DNA of 64,000 bases from Tous-C4FEB sp044356555 (GCA_044356555.1 JBIKWB010000002.1:241681-305680); one strand, 5' to 3'. Positions 16,044-25,611 are shown, numbered from the stretch's first letter. The notes: generated by a model from the sequence alone, not told the origin. A program made the numbers and translations.

Positions 16044-16980
16044 ACCCCATATTCCATCTATGGTTCCCGGCCATCAGCCTGTTCTCTTACGTGAGACGTT
16101 GGCGTTGTTGAGCCCGCGCCCGGCTGGACGCTATCTAGACTGTACGTTTGGCGGTGGCGGCCACTCGCGGGCGATGCTCGATGCAGCCCACGATGTTTCG
16201 GTGGTGGCACTGGATCGTGATCCTTCCGCCGTAACGCGGGCCGGTGAGTTGTCGGAGATTTACGGTTCTCGATTTACGCTCATCGACTTGGATTTTGGCC
16301 GGCTTGGTGAAATCGCGCCTTCGAATTTCGACGGGATTCTTTTCGATCTGGGCGTTTCGTCATTTCAGATCGACGACGTCGAACGCGGTTTCTCGTTCCG
16401 TAGTGACGCTCCGGCCGACATGCGGATGGACCCGCGCGTGGGAGTGTCCGCCAGTCAGTGGCTGGAAACGGCGACCGAGGAAATGCTGGTGCGGGCGATT
16501 CGCGATTTTGGTGAGGAGCAAAACTGGCGTCGGGTCGTCCGAGCGATCGTCGCGGCGCGTGCGACCGGGGCGCTGGCTCGAACGGTGTCGCTCGCCGCGC
16601 TGATCTCCGAGGCGATTCCCCCGCGTGATCGCCACACGTCCAGAATTCATCCCGCGACCCGTGCTTTTCAAGGGATCCGCATCGCGGTGAACGACGAACT
16701 TGGAGCCATAGACCGGGCCTTGCCGGCGGCATTTGCGAAGCTGGCGCCTGCCGGCGTCTTGGTGGTGATCAGCTTCCACTCGCTCGAAGACCGACCCGTG
16801 AAGCAGTTTTTCCGCCGGCAATGCGGCCAGCCCGAGGGTGCCCACGACTCGTTGCCGCAGGACCTGCGCGCAAAGTTCGCCGAGCCGCTTACGCGCAAGC
16901 CCGTCACGCCGTCCGACGAAGAGATCGCCGCCAATCCCCGTAGCCGTTCCGCCAAACTGCGCGCTCTTAGGAAACTCTAA
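16024..16980 (+). CDS. rsmH: 16S rRNA (cytosine1402-N4)-methyltransferase
   Basis: A 318-residue RsmH (MraW) that methylates C1402 in the 30S P-site with SAM. Visible motifs are GHQPVLLRETLALL at the N-terminus, the SAM loop CTFGGGGHSRAML (about 40-52), LFDLGVSSFQID, RGFSFRSDAPADMRMD and the C-terminal ISFHSLEDRPVKQFF. A second ATG at 16060 (MVPGHQPVLL) would also give a normal-length protein and avoid overlap with the small upstream frame. Confidence 0.95.
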   Translation: MSAAFVEPHIPSMVPGHQPVLLRETLALLSPRPAGRYLDCTFGGGGHSRAMLDAAHDVSVVALDRDPSAVTRAGELSEIYGSRFTLIDLDFGRLGEIAPSNFDGILFDLGVSSFQIDDVERGFSFRSDAPADMRMDPRVGVSASQWLETATEEMLVRAIRDFGEEQNWRRVVRAIVAARATGALARTVSLAALISEAIPPRDRHTSRIHPATRAFQGIRIAVNDELGAIDRALPAAFAKLAPAGVLVVISFHSLEDRPVKQFFRRQCGQPEGAHDSLPQDLRAKFAEPLTRKPVTPSDEEIAANPRSRSAKLRALRKL

Positions 16981-17026
16981 CGCTTCGCCGCATTCTTCCC
17001 GCTTCAGACCCGCTCATTCATTCCCC

Positions 17027-17404
17027 ATGCGCACCACCAATCACGCCTTCGTGAATCAATTTGTGATCTATACTCTGCTGACGATCTGCTTCAGTGGATC
17101 GATCGGGTTGGGCACCGTCTGGATGCGGCACCAGATCTCGATCACGGCCAATGCAAACAAGGTGCTTGAAGCCCGCCTCGCCGAGCTGAAACGCCACCTC
17201 GCAGAAACCAACACGGCGATAGAAATCCAACAAAGCCCGGCGGTGCTCAGGCAGCGCAACGCCAGCATGAATCTCGGGCTTATTTTGCCCGAGGTGCAGA
17301 GCGTCACGGAGAGCCCGACCTTGCGGCTTGTCGCCAAATCGAGTCGGGCTCTGTTCGATGATCGCGCTGTGCCGGTAACCTTTAGGCTCGCGGCCAAGGA
17401 GTGA
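17027..17404 (+). CDS. ftsL: Cell division protein FtsL-like
   Basis: A 125-residue bitopic membrane protein: one transmembrane helix (FVIYTLLTICFSGSIGLGTV, about 10-29), then a coiled coil (ITANANKVLEARLAELKRHL) and a short periplasmic tail. FtsL normally forms a complex with FtsB and FtsQ that activates FtsWI. The assignment rests on topology and position between rsmH and ftsI, since FtsL sequence is poorly conserved. The ATG at 17027 is 46 bp after the rsmH stop. Confidence 0.8.
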   Translation: MRTTNHAFVNQFVIYTLLTICFSGSIGLGTVWMRHQISITANANKVLEARLAELKRHLAETNTAIEIQQSPAVLRQRNASMNLGLILPEVQSVTESPTLRLVAKSSRALFDDRAVPVTFRLAAKE

Positions 17405-17406
17405 CT

Positions 17407-19371
17407 ATGTCGAAGGGTTTCGCCTCAAACTCCCGTCAGCTGATCCTCGCGACATTCGTGCTGCTGAGTTTCGCCGGGGTGGGTGCGCGGCTCGTTTGGT
17501 TGCATGTGATTGATCGGGATTCCTTGCTGGGCTTTGTCTCCAAGGCGCGCTTCAAAATCGACCCCATTCCGGCTCGGCGCGGTGACATCTTGGATACCAA
17601 CGGCGCGAAACTCGCGACCAGCCGTTCCCTGATCATCTTGGGCGTGGATCCTCAGCTTTTACGTAAAGAGGACGAAGCAAAATGGCCCAGGCTCGCCGGC
17701 TTGATTGGCCTGCCACCCGCTGAACTGACCAAGATTTTCAACACGAAGAACCGACCGGTTGTCAGTGCTGCGCCTAGCCGCCACTCTGATGCAGAGCCGA
17801 ATCAGCGCGGGGGCGAGACGGGACCATTAAAATTCGACCTCACGGCCGGGCCGGCCAAAGCCGATGTTTTACCCCAGGCGAAGGCTGACGACGAAGCGGA
17901 AGAGGAAACGAACGGCGATTCCTCCGAGGGCCGGCCGATTCGCTGGGCGAAGTTGAGCGATACGATTACTGAATCCACGTTCGCTGCGATCAATGCCCTC
18001 GGGGTCAAGGGCGTCTATGGCAAGCGCGTCTACCGGCGCGCTTACCCGAACAATGCCTTGGCCGCGCACATCATCGGCTACGTCGATCGCGAAGAACGGG
18101 CGGTCACCGGCATCGAACGATACGCCGACAGTTATCTCCACGGACATAACGGTTGGATCGAATCCGAAAAAGACGGCAAGCGGGAGGAACTCGCCCAATT
18201 CCGCAGCCGTGAGGTTCCGGCGTCAGACGGTTACAGTGTAAAGCTCTCGATCGACGCGGTGGTGCAGCAGATTGTCGACGAGGAACTCGCCGCCATCGCA
18301 GCCAAGTTTGCGCCCGAGAAAGCCACGATTATCGTCAGTGACCCCCGCACCGGCTTCATCTTGGCGCTCGGGAACTACCCGTCGTTTGATCTCAATCGCT
18401 ACAACTTGTTGTCGAAGGAAGAGGAGGGGCGGATGCGCAACATCGCTTTGGCCGACATGTATGAGCCCGGCTCTGTCTTCAAGATCGTCGCGGCGGCCGG
18501 GGCAATGAACGAAAGGCTCGTCACCGCCCAAACGACGTTCGACTGCAGCCGACCAACCGTTGACTACAAGGGCCGGACGAGGAGTTTGCCAAAAGACGAT
18601 CATACTTACGACCACCGCCTTTCGGTCGCGGAGATCGTAGCCCGATCCTCGAACAAGGGAGCCGCGCACCTTGCCATGGCGATGGGCGATGAGCGGTTCT
18701 ACAATTACGCACGGGCCTTCGGCTTCGGCCGCACCACCGGATTTCCGAACCTCGGCATCGAAACGCCAGGAATGCTCGCCTCACCAAAAAACTGGGACGG
18801 TCTCACGATTACCCGGATGCCGATGGGGCATGCGGTGGCCGCGACCCCGTTGCAGATGCATCAAGCCATGTGCGTCATCGCGAGCGGTGGATTTCTGATC
18901 AAGCCCAGCGTGATTCGCCAGGTAACCGACGCTGCGGGCGAAATCGTCTTTCGTTTCGAGGGGCGGGTCGGCGAGCGCGTGATTTCCGAGCAAGTAGCCC
19001 GCGAGGTTGCCCGCCTCTTGCAGGGAGTGGTGGCAAAGGGAGGCACGGCGCCCGATGCGGCGATCAAAGACTACGAGGTCGCGGGAAAGACCGGCACGAC
19101 CCAAAAGATCGTCAATGGCGTCTACTCCAACCAGGCCCACGTGGCGTCGTTCGTCGGATTCCTGCCGGCGTCCCGGCCGCAAGTCGCGATCTCCGTAATC
19201 GTCGACGGAGCAAAACTAAATCTCAACAGGGGCGCGGCGTATGGTTCAAAAATTGCCGCCCCATCGTTCACGCTCATCGCCGAGAAGCTCATCCGGCATC
19301 TCGACATCAAGCCCGTCGCACCGTCGGTCGCGGCGCCGGGTTCGCTGCTGGCGACAAACGGAGTTCGCTGA
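17407..19371 (+). CDS. ftsI: Septal peptidoglycan transpeptidase (PBP3/FtsI)
   Basis: A 654-residue class B penicillin-binding protein. It has an N-terminal transmembrane helix (about 11-34), a dimerisation domain, then the transpeptidase with Ser356-x2-Lys359 (EPGSVFKI), SSN at 414-416 and KTGTT near the C-terminus. A long acidic, low-complexity insert (about 115-177, with DDEAEEETNGDSSEG) interrupts the pedestal region. An ideal AAGGAG ribosome-binding site precedes the ATG at 17407; the GTG six bases earlier overlaps ftsL. The stop overlaps the next start by one base. Confidence 0.93.
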   Translation: MSKGFASNSRQLILATFVLLSFAGVGARLVWLHVIDRDSLLGFVSKARFKIDPIPARRGDILDTNGAKLATSRSLIILGVDPQLLRKEDEAKWPRLAGLIGLPPAELTKIFNTKNRPVVSAAPSRHSDAEPNQRGGETGPLKFDLTAGPAKADVLPQAKADDEAEEETNGDSSEGRPIRWAKLSDTITESTFAAINALGVKGVYGKRVYRRAYPNNALAAHIIGYVDREERAVTGIERYADSYLHGHNGWIESEKDGKREELAQFRSREVPASDGYSVKLSIDAVVQQIVDEELAAIAAKFAPEKATIIVSDPRTGFILALGNYPSFDLNRYNLLSKEEEGRMRNIALADMYEPGSVFKIVAAAGAMNERLVTAQTTFDCSRPTVDYKGRTRSLPKDDHTYDHRLSVAEIVARSSNKGAAHLAMAMGDERFYNYARAFGFGRTTGFPNLGIETPGMLASPKNWDGLTITRMPMGHAVAATPLQMHQAMCVIASGGFLIKPSVIRQVTDAAGEIVFRFEGRVGERVISEQVAREVARLLQGVVAKGGTAPDAAIKDYEVAGKTGTTQKIVNGVYSNQAHVASFVGFLPASRPQVAISVIVDGAKLNLNRGAAYGSKIAAPSFTLIAEKLIRHLDIKPVAPSVAAPGSLLATNGVR

Positions 19372-20957
19372 TGCTTGGCTATCTTTCATCCAATCATGCT
19401 TTGATCGCCGCGTTCGCGCCTCGCCCGGTGCGTCGCACGCGCCACGAAACGCTTTCGCTCAATCGTGCTTTCAAGCAGGCGCCGAAGCTCGCCGACTATT
19501 TTGAGGACGTCGAAATCCCCGAACTGAAGGGGAGCCTGGACCGCCCTATCTCCGGTGTCGCTTTCGACAGTCGGCGGGTTTTGCCGGGAAATGTTTTCTT
19601 TGCGATTCCCGATCTTCGTCGCGGCGCGGGTAACTCGATCGACGAGGCGGCCAGTCGTGGTGCGGTTGCGATTGTCACAGAGACCATGCCGGCGTTTCCA
19701 CCGTCGAAGGTTACTTTCATTCAGGTGGCCGATGCCCGGGCGGCGCTCGCGCGGTTCGCACAGCGCTACTTTAAATTTCCTGACCGTGATCTTTCCGTCG
19801 TGGGCGTCACTGGCACGGCCGGCAAAACGACCGTGGCGCACTTGATCAAGTATTTCCTCAGTGGCGATCAACGGGTGGGGCTGATCGGCACGATCAATTA
19901 CGATTTGGGCGCGCGCGTCGTCCCTGCGTATCGCAGCACGCCGGAGTCGCTCGATATCTACGGCATGATGGCTCAAATGCGCGATGCGGGTTGTCGCCAG
20001 GCGGTGCTCGAGGTGACCGCCGGAGGCATCGGCCAAAAACGCGTGCACGGCGTCCAACTGGCAGCCGCGGTGTTTACGAACCACGCCGACGGAAATGAAG
20101 CGGGAGCCGGTTCACCCGAGGCTGATTTCGGCGTGAAGTTGCGTCTCTTTTCAGGAGAGGCCGGTCCCCTGCCCAAAGCGGCCGTTGTGAACCTTGATGA
20201 TTCGTTCGGCGCGGCGCTGCTGGCGGCGCTCCCGCCCGAGGTTCGCCGGGTAACTTTCGGGGAAAATGCTTTAGCCCAAGTTCGGGCTGCAAATGTGGCG
20301 TTCACATCCAGGAACACGACCTTCACGCTGGTTTGGCCCGGCGGGGAGATGTCGATTGATTCACCGCTGATCGGACGCGCAAATCTCAGCAACCTTCTCG
20401 CCGCGGTCGCCACCGCTTGGAGTCTGGGGCGTGATCCTGTGGTCTTTCTGGCCAAGCTGCGTGCGTTCAAAGGTGTTCCCGGCCGCATGGAGCGCGTCGA
20501 CGCCGGGCAGTCGTTCAATGTGTTCGTCGACTATGCCCGTACGTCTGACGCGATCCGACAATCGCTCGGGGCGTTGCGCACACTCACGTCCGGGCGTTTG
20601 GTGGTCGTCTTTGGCAGCGGCGAAAATTTGAACCGCGCCGCCCGATCGCAGTTGGTGCAAACGGTGCAAAGCTCGGCGGAGTTTTCGGTCGCGACCGCCA
20701 ACAATCCTGGTTCCGAACCGCTGGCCGATAGTTTTGCGCAAATGAGCGCGGGGGTCAGCGACTCCAAGCGGATCGAATGGATTGCCGATCGTCGCCGGGC
20801 GATCGCGCGGGGCATCGAGATCTGCGGGCCGGGCGATACTCTGCTCATCACTGGGAAAGGCCATGAAAGCTATCAGAAACTGGCTGACACCGTCGTGCCA
20901 TTCGACGACCGCGAGGTTGTTCGGGAGCTCATCGTCAGCGCCACGGAAAAGTCCTGA
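19371..20957 (+). CDS. murE: Divergent MurE-like Mur ligase
   Basis: A 528-residue protein in the murE position with the three-domain Mur ligase layout. Kept are P-loop GTAGKTT (148-154), the carbamylated-lysine motif VKLRLF (Lys256) and GKGHESYQ (495-502). Lost or changed are MEVSSH (now LEVTAGGI, 213-220), HLDYH (now ADGNEAG), DYAHTPDA (now DYARTSDA, 387-394) and DNPR (now NNPG, 444-447), the loop that reads diaminopimelate. It may ligate a different substrate, work poorly, or be non-catalytic. Another MurE may exist elsewhere. Starts and stops are fused to ftsI and murF by one-base overlaps. Confidence 0.8.
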   Translation: MLGYLSSNHALIAAFAPRPVRRTRHETLSLNRAFKQAPKLADYFEDVEIPELKGSLDRPISGVAFDSRRVLPGNVFFAIPDLRRGAGNSIDEAASRGAVAIVTETMPAFPPSKVTFIQVADARAALARFAQRYFKFPDRDLSVVGVTGTAGKTTVAHLIKYFLSGDQRVGLIGTINYDLGARVVPAYRSTPESLDIYGMMAQMRDAGCRQAVLEVTAGGIGQKRVHGVQLAAAVFTNHADGNEAGAGSPEADFGVKLRLFSGEAGPLPKAAVVNLDDSFGAALLAALPPEVRRVTFGENALAQVRAANVAFTSRNTTFTLVWPGGEMSIDSPLIGRANLSNLLAAVATAWSLGRDPVVFLAKLRAFKGVPGRMERVDAGQSFNVFVDYARTSDAIRQSLGALRTLTSGRLVVVFGSGENLNRAARSQLVQTVQSSAEFSVATANNPGSEPLADSFAQMSAGVSDSKRIEWIADRRRAIARGIEICGPGDTLLITGKGHESYQKLADTVVPFDDREVVRELIVSATEKS

Positions 20958-22366
20958 TGCTCGCTTTTGATCCCACGCAACTTGCCCGCTGGACGTCCGG
21001 AAAGTGGACGTCTCTCCCGGTCGTGCCCCTGCGTGGATTCAGTATCGACTCGCGGGGCACGCGCGCGGGCGAGGTGTTTGTCGCGCTGAAGAGCGCGACC
21101 CGCGATGGGCACGACTTCGTCGCCGCAGCGGCAGCGCAGGGGGCGGCCGCCGCACTCGTCGCCGTGGCGAATCCCTCGCTTAGCCTGCCACAACTTGTCG
21201 TCGCCGATCCGCTCACGTCCTTTCAAGCGATTGCCCGCGAGCATCGGCGGGTATTCTCCGGGCCGGTTGTCGGCATCACGGGCAGCGCGGGCAAGACCTC
21301 GACCAAGAATCTTCTCACTTTGTTGCTCGGTGGTTCTGCGCCCGGGGAGCCGGTGCTTTCAACCGAGGGAAATCTCAACAATCACCTCGGCGTTCCTCTT
21401 ACGCTGACCCGGCTGGATCCGGCCCGGCATCGATTCGCGGTGATTGAAGCCGGCATCAGTGCGCCGGGCGATATGTCGACCTTAGCCTCGATGATCGAGC
21501 CCGACTTGGCGCTCACGACGCTCATCGGTCCGGCGCATATCAAGGAATTGGGTTCGCTTGAGGGCGTCGCGTGCGAGAAATCGCGGTTGTCCGCTTCGGT
21601 CAGGTCGGCCGGGGTGGCAATCTTTCCCGCCCAGTGCGCGGGCTTTGGACCGTTCCGTGAGCTCGGCGTTCGCCGGATGGTCATCGAGCCGGCGGAGGTT
21701 CTCCGGCCGGTCGCTCCACCCGCTGATCGAGTTTACTTTGTGACCACCCAAGGGGTAAACACCACGACCGTCGCGCTCGCCTATGGCGATCATCCGCCCC
21801 TCACGTTTACCTTTTGCCGGGTAACCGATGGCATGGCGCAGAATGCGGTTCTTGCGATTTACGCCGCGCTCCGGCTCGGGGTGTCTCGCGACGAGATTCA
21901 AGCTCGGCTCGCTGCCTACGCTCCGGGCCCAATGCGCGGAGAGTGGCGAAATGCTTCGGAGAACGTGTTCTATCTTGATTGCTACAACGCCAATCCGGCT
22001 TCGATGCATGACGCGCTTGGGACGTTTTGCTCGGTCGCTCCGCAAACATCTCGCCGTCTTTTCGTGCTCGGCGGCATGGAGGAGCTGGGACCGCTCGCGG
22101 CCAACCATCATCGTGAGTTGGGGCGTGCGTTGGCGCTGCGTCCCGGCGACGAAGTGGTGACGATCGGAGACCACGCGGCCGAAGTGTTCGCCGGAGCGTT
22201 GGAGCGCGGCAATCAAGCCACCGCCGTGGCGATTGCCACCGATCTCTCGGACATCGCCGACCGAATCAATCGTTTCAGTGGTGCCATCTTCGTGAAGGGT
22301 AGCCGCCGATACCAACTCGAACGCGCTCTGCCGGCGACCCTCGTGCCCGCTCCCGCCCATGTTTAG
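20957..22366 (+). CDS. murF: UDP-MurNAc-tripeptide--D-Ala-D-Ala ligase
   Basis: A 469-residue ligase adding D-Ala-D-Ala to the nucleotide tripeptide. All key family motifs look intact: SIDSRGTRAGEVFVAL, P-loop GITGSAGKTSTKNLL (about 110-124), EAGISAPGDM, HIKELGSLEGVACEKSRL with the carbamylated-lysine position, DCYNANPASM, GGMEELG and VKGSRRYQLE. This contrasts with the eroded murE and murD on either side. It overlaps mraY by 8 bp. Confidence 0.93.
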   Translation: MLAFDPTQLARWTSGKWTSLPVVPLRGFSIDSRGTRAGEVFVALKSATRDGHDFVAAAAAQGAAAALVAVANPSLSLPQLVVADPLTSFQAIAREHRRVFSGPVVGITGSAGKTSTKNLLTLLLGGSAPGEPVLSTEGNLNNHLGVPLTLTRLDPARHRFAVIEAGISAPGDMSTLASMIEPDLALTTLIGPAHIKELGSLEGVACEKSRLSASVRSAGVAIFPAQCAGFGPFRELGVRRMVIEPAEVLRPVAPPADRVYFVTTQGVNTTTVALAYGDHPPLTFTFCRVTDGMAQNAVLAIYAALRLGVSRDEIQARLAAYAPGPMRGEWRNASENVFYLDCYNANPASMHDALGTFCSVAPQTSRRLFVLGGMEELGPLAANHHRELGRALALRPGDEVVTIGDHAAEVFAGALERGNQATAVAIATDLSDIADRINRFSGAIFVKGSRRYQLERALPATLVPAPAHV

Positions 22367-23486
22367 TTATCTCGCAGAATACTCTGACCAATTCGGACCT
22401 CTCCGTGTGCTCCGTTACATCAGCGTGCGCACCCTTGGCGCCACGGGGACGGCGGCGATCATCGGATTTATCATCGGTCCGTGGCTGATCCACCAGTTAC
22501 GCCGGCTGAAGTTTGGCCAGCATTACGATGACGACCGGACCGGGGACCTCGCGCAGCGTTTCGACAAAAAGAATACGCCCACGATGGGGGGCTTGCTCAT
22601 CTTCGGCTGTGTGTTCCTGAGTTCGGTGCTGTGGGCGACGCCCAATGTGTGGGTCGTGACGGCGCTCTTTGTCTATGCCGCGCTCACCGCCGTGGGCTTT
22701 CGGGATGATTACCTGAAGGTGGTGCACAAAAACCGCGACGGCATCTCCTCGCGTGAGAAAATTTTCTGGCAAACGCTGATCACGGTTGTGGCCTTGGCCG
22801 TGCTGCTTTGGCACCCGACCAGCGCCGGCAAAATCCGCGAGCTTTGGGTCCCGTTCATCAAGCATCCCGTGCTGGTATTCTCCGGCATTTTGGGTCTGCC
22901 CGCCCTGTTTATCTTTATTTACCTATGGCTCGTGGGTTTTTCCAACGCGATCAACCTGACCGACGGGCTCGATGGTCTGGCGATCGGCTGCACGATCAGT
23001 GTCGCGCTGGTTTATGGCATCATGGCGTATGCCGCGGGCAACATTCTCATCTCGGAATATCTCCTCATCAGCTACGTGCCGGGCACGGGCGAACTCACCG
23101 TGCTTTGCGGTGCATTGGTCGGAGCCGGCGTGGCCTTTCTTTGGTATAACTCCCATCCGGCGGAAGTTTTCATGGGCGACACGGGATCTTTGGCCCTCGG
23201 CGGGTTGATCGGAATCATCGCCTTCATGGTGCAGCAACCGCTCACCCTGATTATCGTTGGCGGCGTGTTCGTTTGGGAGGCGGTGTCGGTCATCATCCAA
23301 GTCGGTTACTTCAAGTATACCAAACGCCGGAGCCCGACCGGGCAGGGGAGCCGCTACTTCCTGATGGCTCCGATCCATCATCATTTTCAGAAAAAGGGTT
23401 GGCCCGAGACCAAGGTCGTCCTGCGGTTTTGGGTCCTGTCCTTGATCTTCGCTCTGATCGGTCTCGCAACGCTGAAGATCCGCTAA
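22359..23486 (+). CDS. mraY: Phospho-MurNAc-pentapeptide translocase
   Basis: A 375-residue polytopic membrane enzyme making lipid I from UDP-MurNAc-pentapeptide and undecaprenyl phosphate. Family motifs are present: FDKKNTPTMGGLL, GFRDDYLKV, NAINLTDGLDGLAIG, the MGDTGSLALGG loop and the histidine-rich MAPIHHHFQKKGW. About ten transmembrane helices can be picked out. It is followed by a 72-bp gap before the murD homologue. Confidence 0.96.
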   Translation: MFSYLAEYSDQFGPLRVLRYISVRTLGATGTAAIIGFIIGPWLIHQLRRLKFGQHYDDDRTGDLAQRFDKKNTPTMGGLLIFGCVFLSSVLWATPNVWVVTALFVYAALTAVGFRDDYLKVVHKNRDGISSREKIFWQTLITVVALAVLLWHPTSAGKIRELWVPFIKHPVLVFSGILGLPALFIFIYLWLVGFSNAINLTDGLDGLAIGCTISVALVYGIMAYAAGNILISEYLLISYVPGTGELTVLCGALVGAGVAFLWYNSHPAEVFMGDTGSLALGGLIGIIAFMVQQPLTLIIVGGVFVWEAVSVIIQVGYFKYTKRRSPTGQGSRYFLMAPIHHHFQKKGWPETKVVLRFWVLSLIFALIGLATLKIR

Positions 23487-23558
23487 ATTTCGCCCTGCTC
23501 AAAAGCCCACAAAAAACCAAAAACACCGTCCTTCCCAACGTCGCTCCCGATTACTCCC

Positions 23559-24569
23559 ATGTCGCTCACCACCCCCATATTCCTTCGCCCGTTGCTGGCT
23601 CGTCCCGTTGCAATCCTCGGTGCCGGTGCGTGCGGCCGTGGTCTCGCCGCCTTGTTGGATAAACTCGGGGTCATTGAATCTCAGGTTTATGACCAAGCCC
23701 ACGGCACGGCGTTTGATTTCAACACGGACGCTGCCGCGCGATGCGGATTGGTGCTTTTTTCATCGGATTTCCGCTCCGATCATCCGTGGCTGGCGACCGC
23801 GAGGGCTGCCGGTTGTGAGTGCATGGGCGAACTCGATTTTGCGGCGCTCTTTTGGCGCGGTCAGGTAATCGCGGTCGCCGGTTCTGAAGGACGAGAGACC
23901 CTGGTCGATTTTCTAACCTTTGCTCTGCGGACCAACGGTTTTGAGGCCAGCGCCATTTGCGACCGGCGGTATCCCTTCGCTCAACTGGTCGCCGACTGCG
24001 GCGGCGGGTCGCTCGCGGCGGCGGAAAAAATTGCCGTCTGCGAGGTGAACCCAAGCCAAGCCGGAACGCTGCGGCATTTCCGTGCGGATGCCACGCTTTG
24101 GACGAGCTTTTCGGAAGCGGATTCCGATGGGTATTCTAATCCCGCGGCCTGCTTTGCGGCCAACTGGACGCTCGTTGCCTGCACGGCTCCGGGCGGCTTC
24201 GTTGCGGGTAGCTCCGTGCAAGTCTTTGCCTCCCGTTGGCATCTCCCGCTGCCGGCTCGTGCAGCCGTGGCGACGGTGGCGCAGCCCACCGATCCACTTC
24301 TCGCTGAAACTCTCTTCGCGACATATCCCATGCGGGAGAGTTTTGTTTTGGCCGCCGCTTGGTGGGTGGCCGCCGGTTTCCAACCTGGTGAACTTTACGC
24401 CGCAGCCCGCACCTTCCGACTGGCTCGGAAATGCCCGGGCTCCGATGTCGAAACGGTGGGAACAGCACGCGGGTTGAATTCTAAAACTACCGATTGCTTG
24501 AGCGCAGATGCGTCGCCCGGAAACTCCACTGCGCTGCACGCTGTGACTCTGCTAAATCGTCCATATTGA
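23559..24569 (+). CDS. Degenerate, truncated MurD homologue
   Basis: A 336-residue protein in the murD position. The N-terminal Rossmann domain is recognisable (AILGAGACGRGLAALLDKLG, 18-37). The middle domain still aligns with MurD in outline (GQVIAVAG, AVCEVNPSQ, ADATLWTSFSEAD). The catalytic parts are gone: P-loop GTNGKTT reads GSEGRET (108-114), so the Lys is lost; DHLDRH is absent; and the carbamylated-lysine site reads AANW. The chain ends soon after FRLARK, so the C-terminal ligase domain is missing. The frame is open with normal codon use, so it may be kept as a non-enzymatic or structural protein. Confidence 0.7.
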   Translation: MSLTTPIFLRPLLARPVAILGAGACGRGLAALLDKLGVIESQVYDQAHGTAFDFNTDAAARCGLVLFSSDFRSDHPWLATARAAGCECMGELDFAALFWRGQVIAVAGSEGRETLVDFLTFALRTNGFEASAICDRRYPFAQLVADCGGGSLAAAEKIAVCEVNPSQAGTLRHFRADATLWTSFSEADSDGYSNPAACFAANWTLVACTAPGGFVAGSSVQVFASRWHLPLPARAAVATVAQPTDPLLAETLFATYPMRESFVLAAAWWVAAGFQPGELYAAARTFRLARKCPGSDVETVGTARGLNSKTTDCLSADASPGNSTALHAVTLLNRPY

Positions 24570-24606
24570 TCGTGCGTTTCTCATCTAAGCTAACATAATT
24601 TTTCCT

Positions 24607-25533
24607 ATGAAAATCATCCGTGTATTCGGCGTCGTCGTGGGCATCCACCTCTTTGCGCTCATGCTTATTTTTGCCAATCCGGGCTGCAGCTCCACGAGCA
24701 AACCGGCCCCGAAACCCGCTGAGACTGCTTCGGCGCCGGCGCCGTCCGCTCCCGTGGTGACGGTTCCGCTCGCCGGTGCCGCCGATGCGTCGTCGATCTC
24801 GGCCGCGCCGATCGGGTTTGATCCTGCCGCGCCCGCCGTTGCCGGCGTCCGTTACTCGCCGACCCGTCCCGGCACGCCGGCTGCGAGCGCCATCGTCGCT
24901 GCGCCTGTCGCCGATGTCACCCCGGCCACGACTTACCTCGTCGCAAAAGGCGACAGCCTTTGGACGATCGCGAAGAAGAATCAACTGACGGTCGCTGAAC
25001 TTGCCGCTGCAAATAATCTCAAGCCGGCAAGCACCCTCCGGCTCGGTCAAAAATTGATTATCCCCGGCAAAGCTCCGGTGTCCGGAGGAGCAGGCACCGC
25101 CCAGTCTCCGGCGGCGTCAACAGTTCCGATGGCGACACCGGCAAATGGCGCGACACCGGCGGACGCACCCAAGGCCAAGGGCGAATCCATCTCCCATACC
25201 GTCAAAATGGGTGAATCTCTCGGCACCATCGCCCGCAAGTACGGTGTTCGTCAGGGCGACATCGCGGTGGCCAACAACATCACGGATCCGCAGAAGATAA
25301 CCGCCGGACAGATTCTCTCCATCCCGGGTTGGCAGACACCTGTCGCCAAAGCCAAGGCTGCGGCGAAGCCTGCTGACCCAGTCGCCAAGCCGGCCGAGCC
25401 CGCCCGGTCCTATTTTGTGGTGCCCCCGGTGGAGCAGGATCTCGACTCCGGACTCAAGCCGGTACCCGTGACCGAAGTGCCCGTCATCAGGGTCGACGAT
25501 CCCGCGGCGCCCGCGCCCAAACCGGCGCCTTGA
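24607..25533 (+). CDS. LysM-repeat envelope protein
   Basis: A 308-residue protein with an N-terminal hydrophobic segment (residues 5-22) followed by NPGCSS, an imperfect lipobox. A long Ala/Pro linker leads to two LysM domains: TTYLVAKGDSLWTIAKKN (about 109-152) and SHTVKMGESLGTIARKYG (about 198-240). A Pro/Ala-rich C-terminus follows. LysM domains bind peptidoglycan. Placement between murD and ftsW in the dcw cluster suggests a septal or wall-binding role, as a lipoprotein or a signal-anchored protein. Confidence 0.85.
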   Translation: MKIIRVFGVVVGIHLFALMLIFANPGCSSTSKPAPKPAETASAPAPSAPVVTVPLAGAADASSISAAPIGFDPAAPAVAGVRYSPTRPGTPAASAIVAAPVADVTPATTYLVAKGDSLWTIAKKNQLTVAELAAANNLKPASTLRLGQKLIIPGKAPVSGGAGTAQSPAASTVPMATPANGATPADAPKAKGESISHTVKMGESLGTIARKYGVRQGDIAVANNITDPQKITAGQILSIPGWQTPVAKAKAAAKPADPVAKPAEPARSYFVVPPVEQDLDSGLKPVPVTEVPVIRVDDPAAPAPKPAP

Positions 25534-25611
25534 TCGGCCGCTTAACTGCGAACGCCACACCGCGAACCTTGTCCCATCGCCGCGCTCACCTCGCATTCTG
25601 ACCGACCGTCG

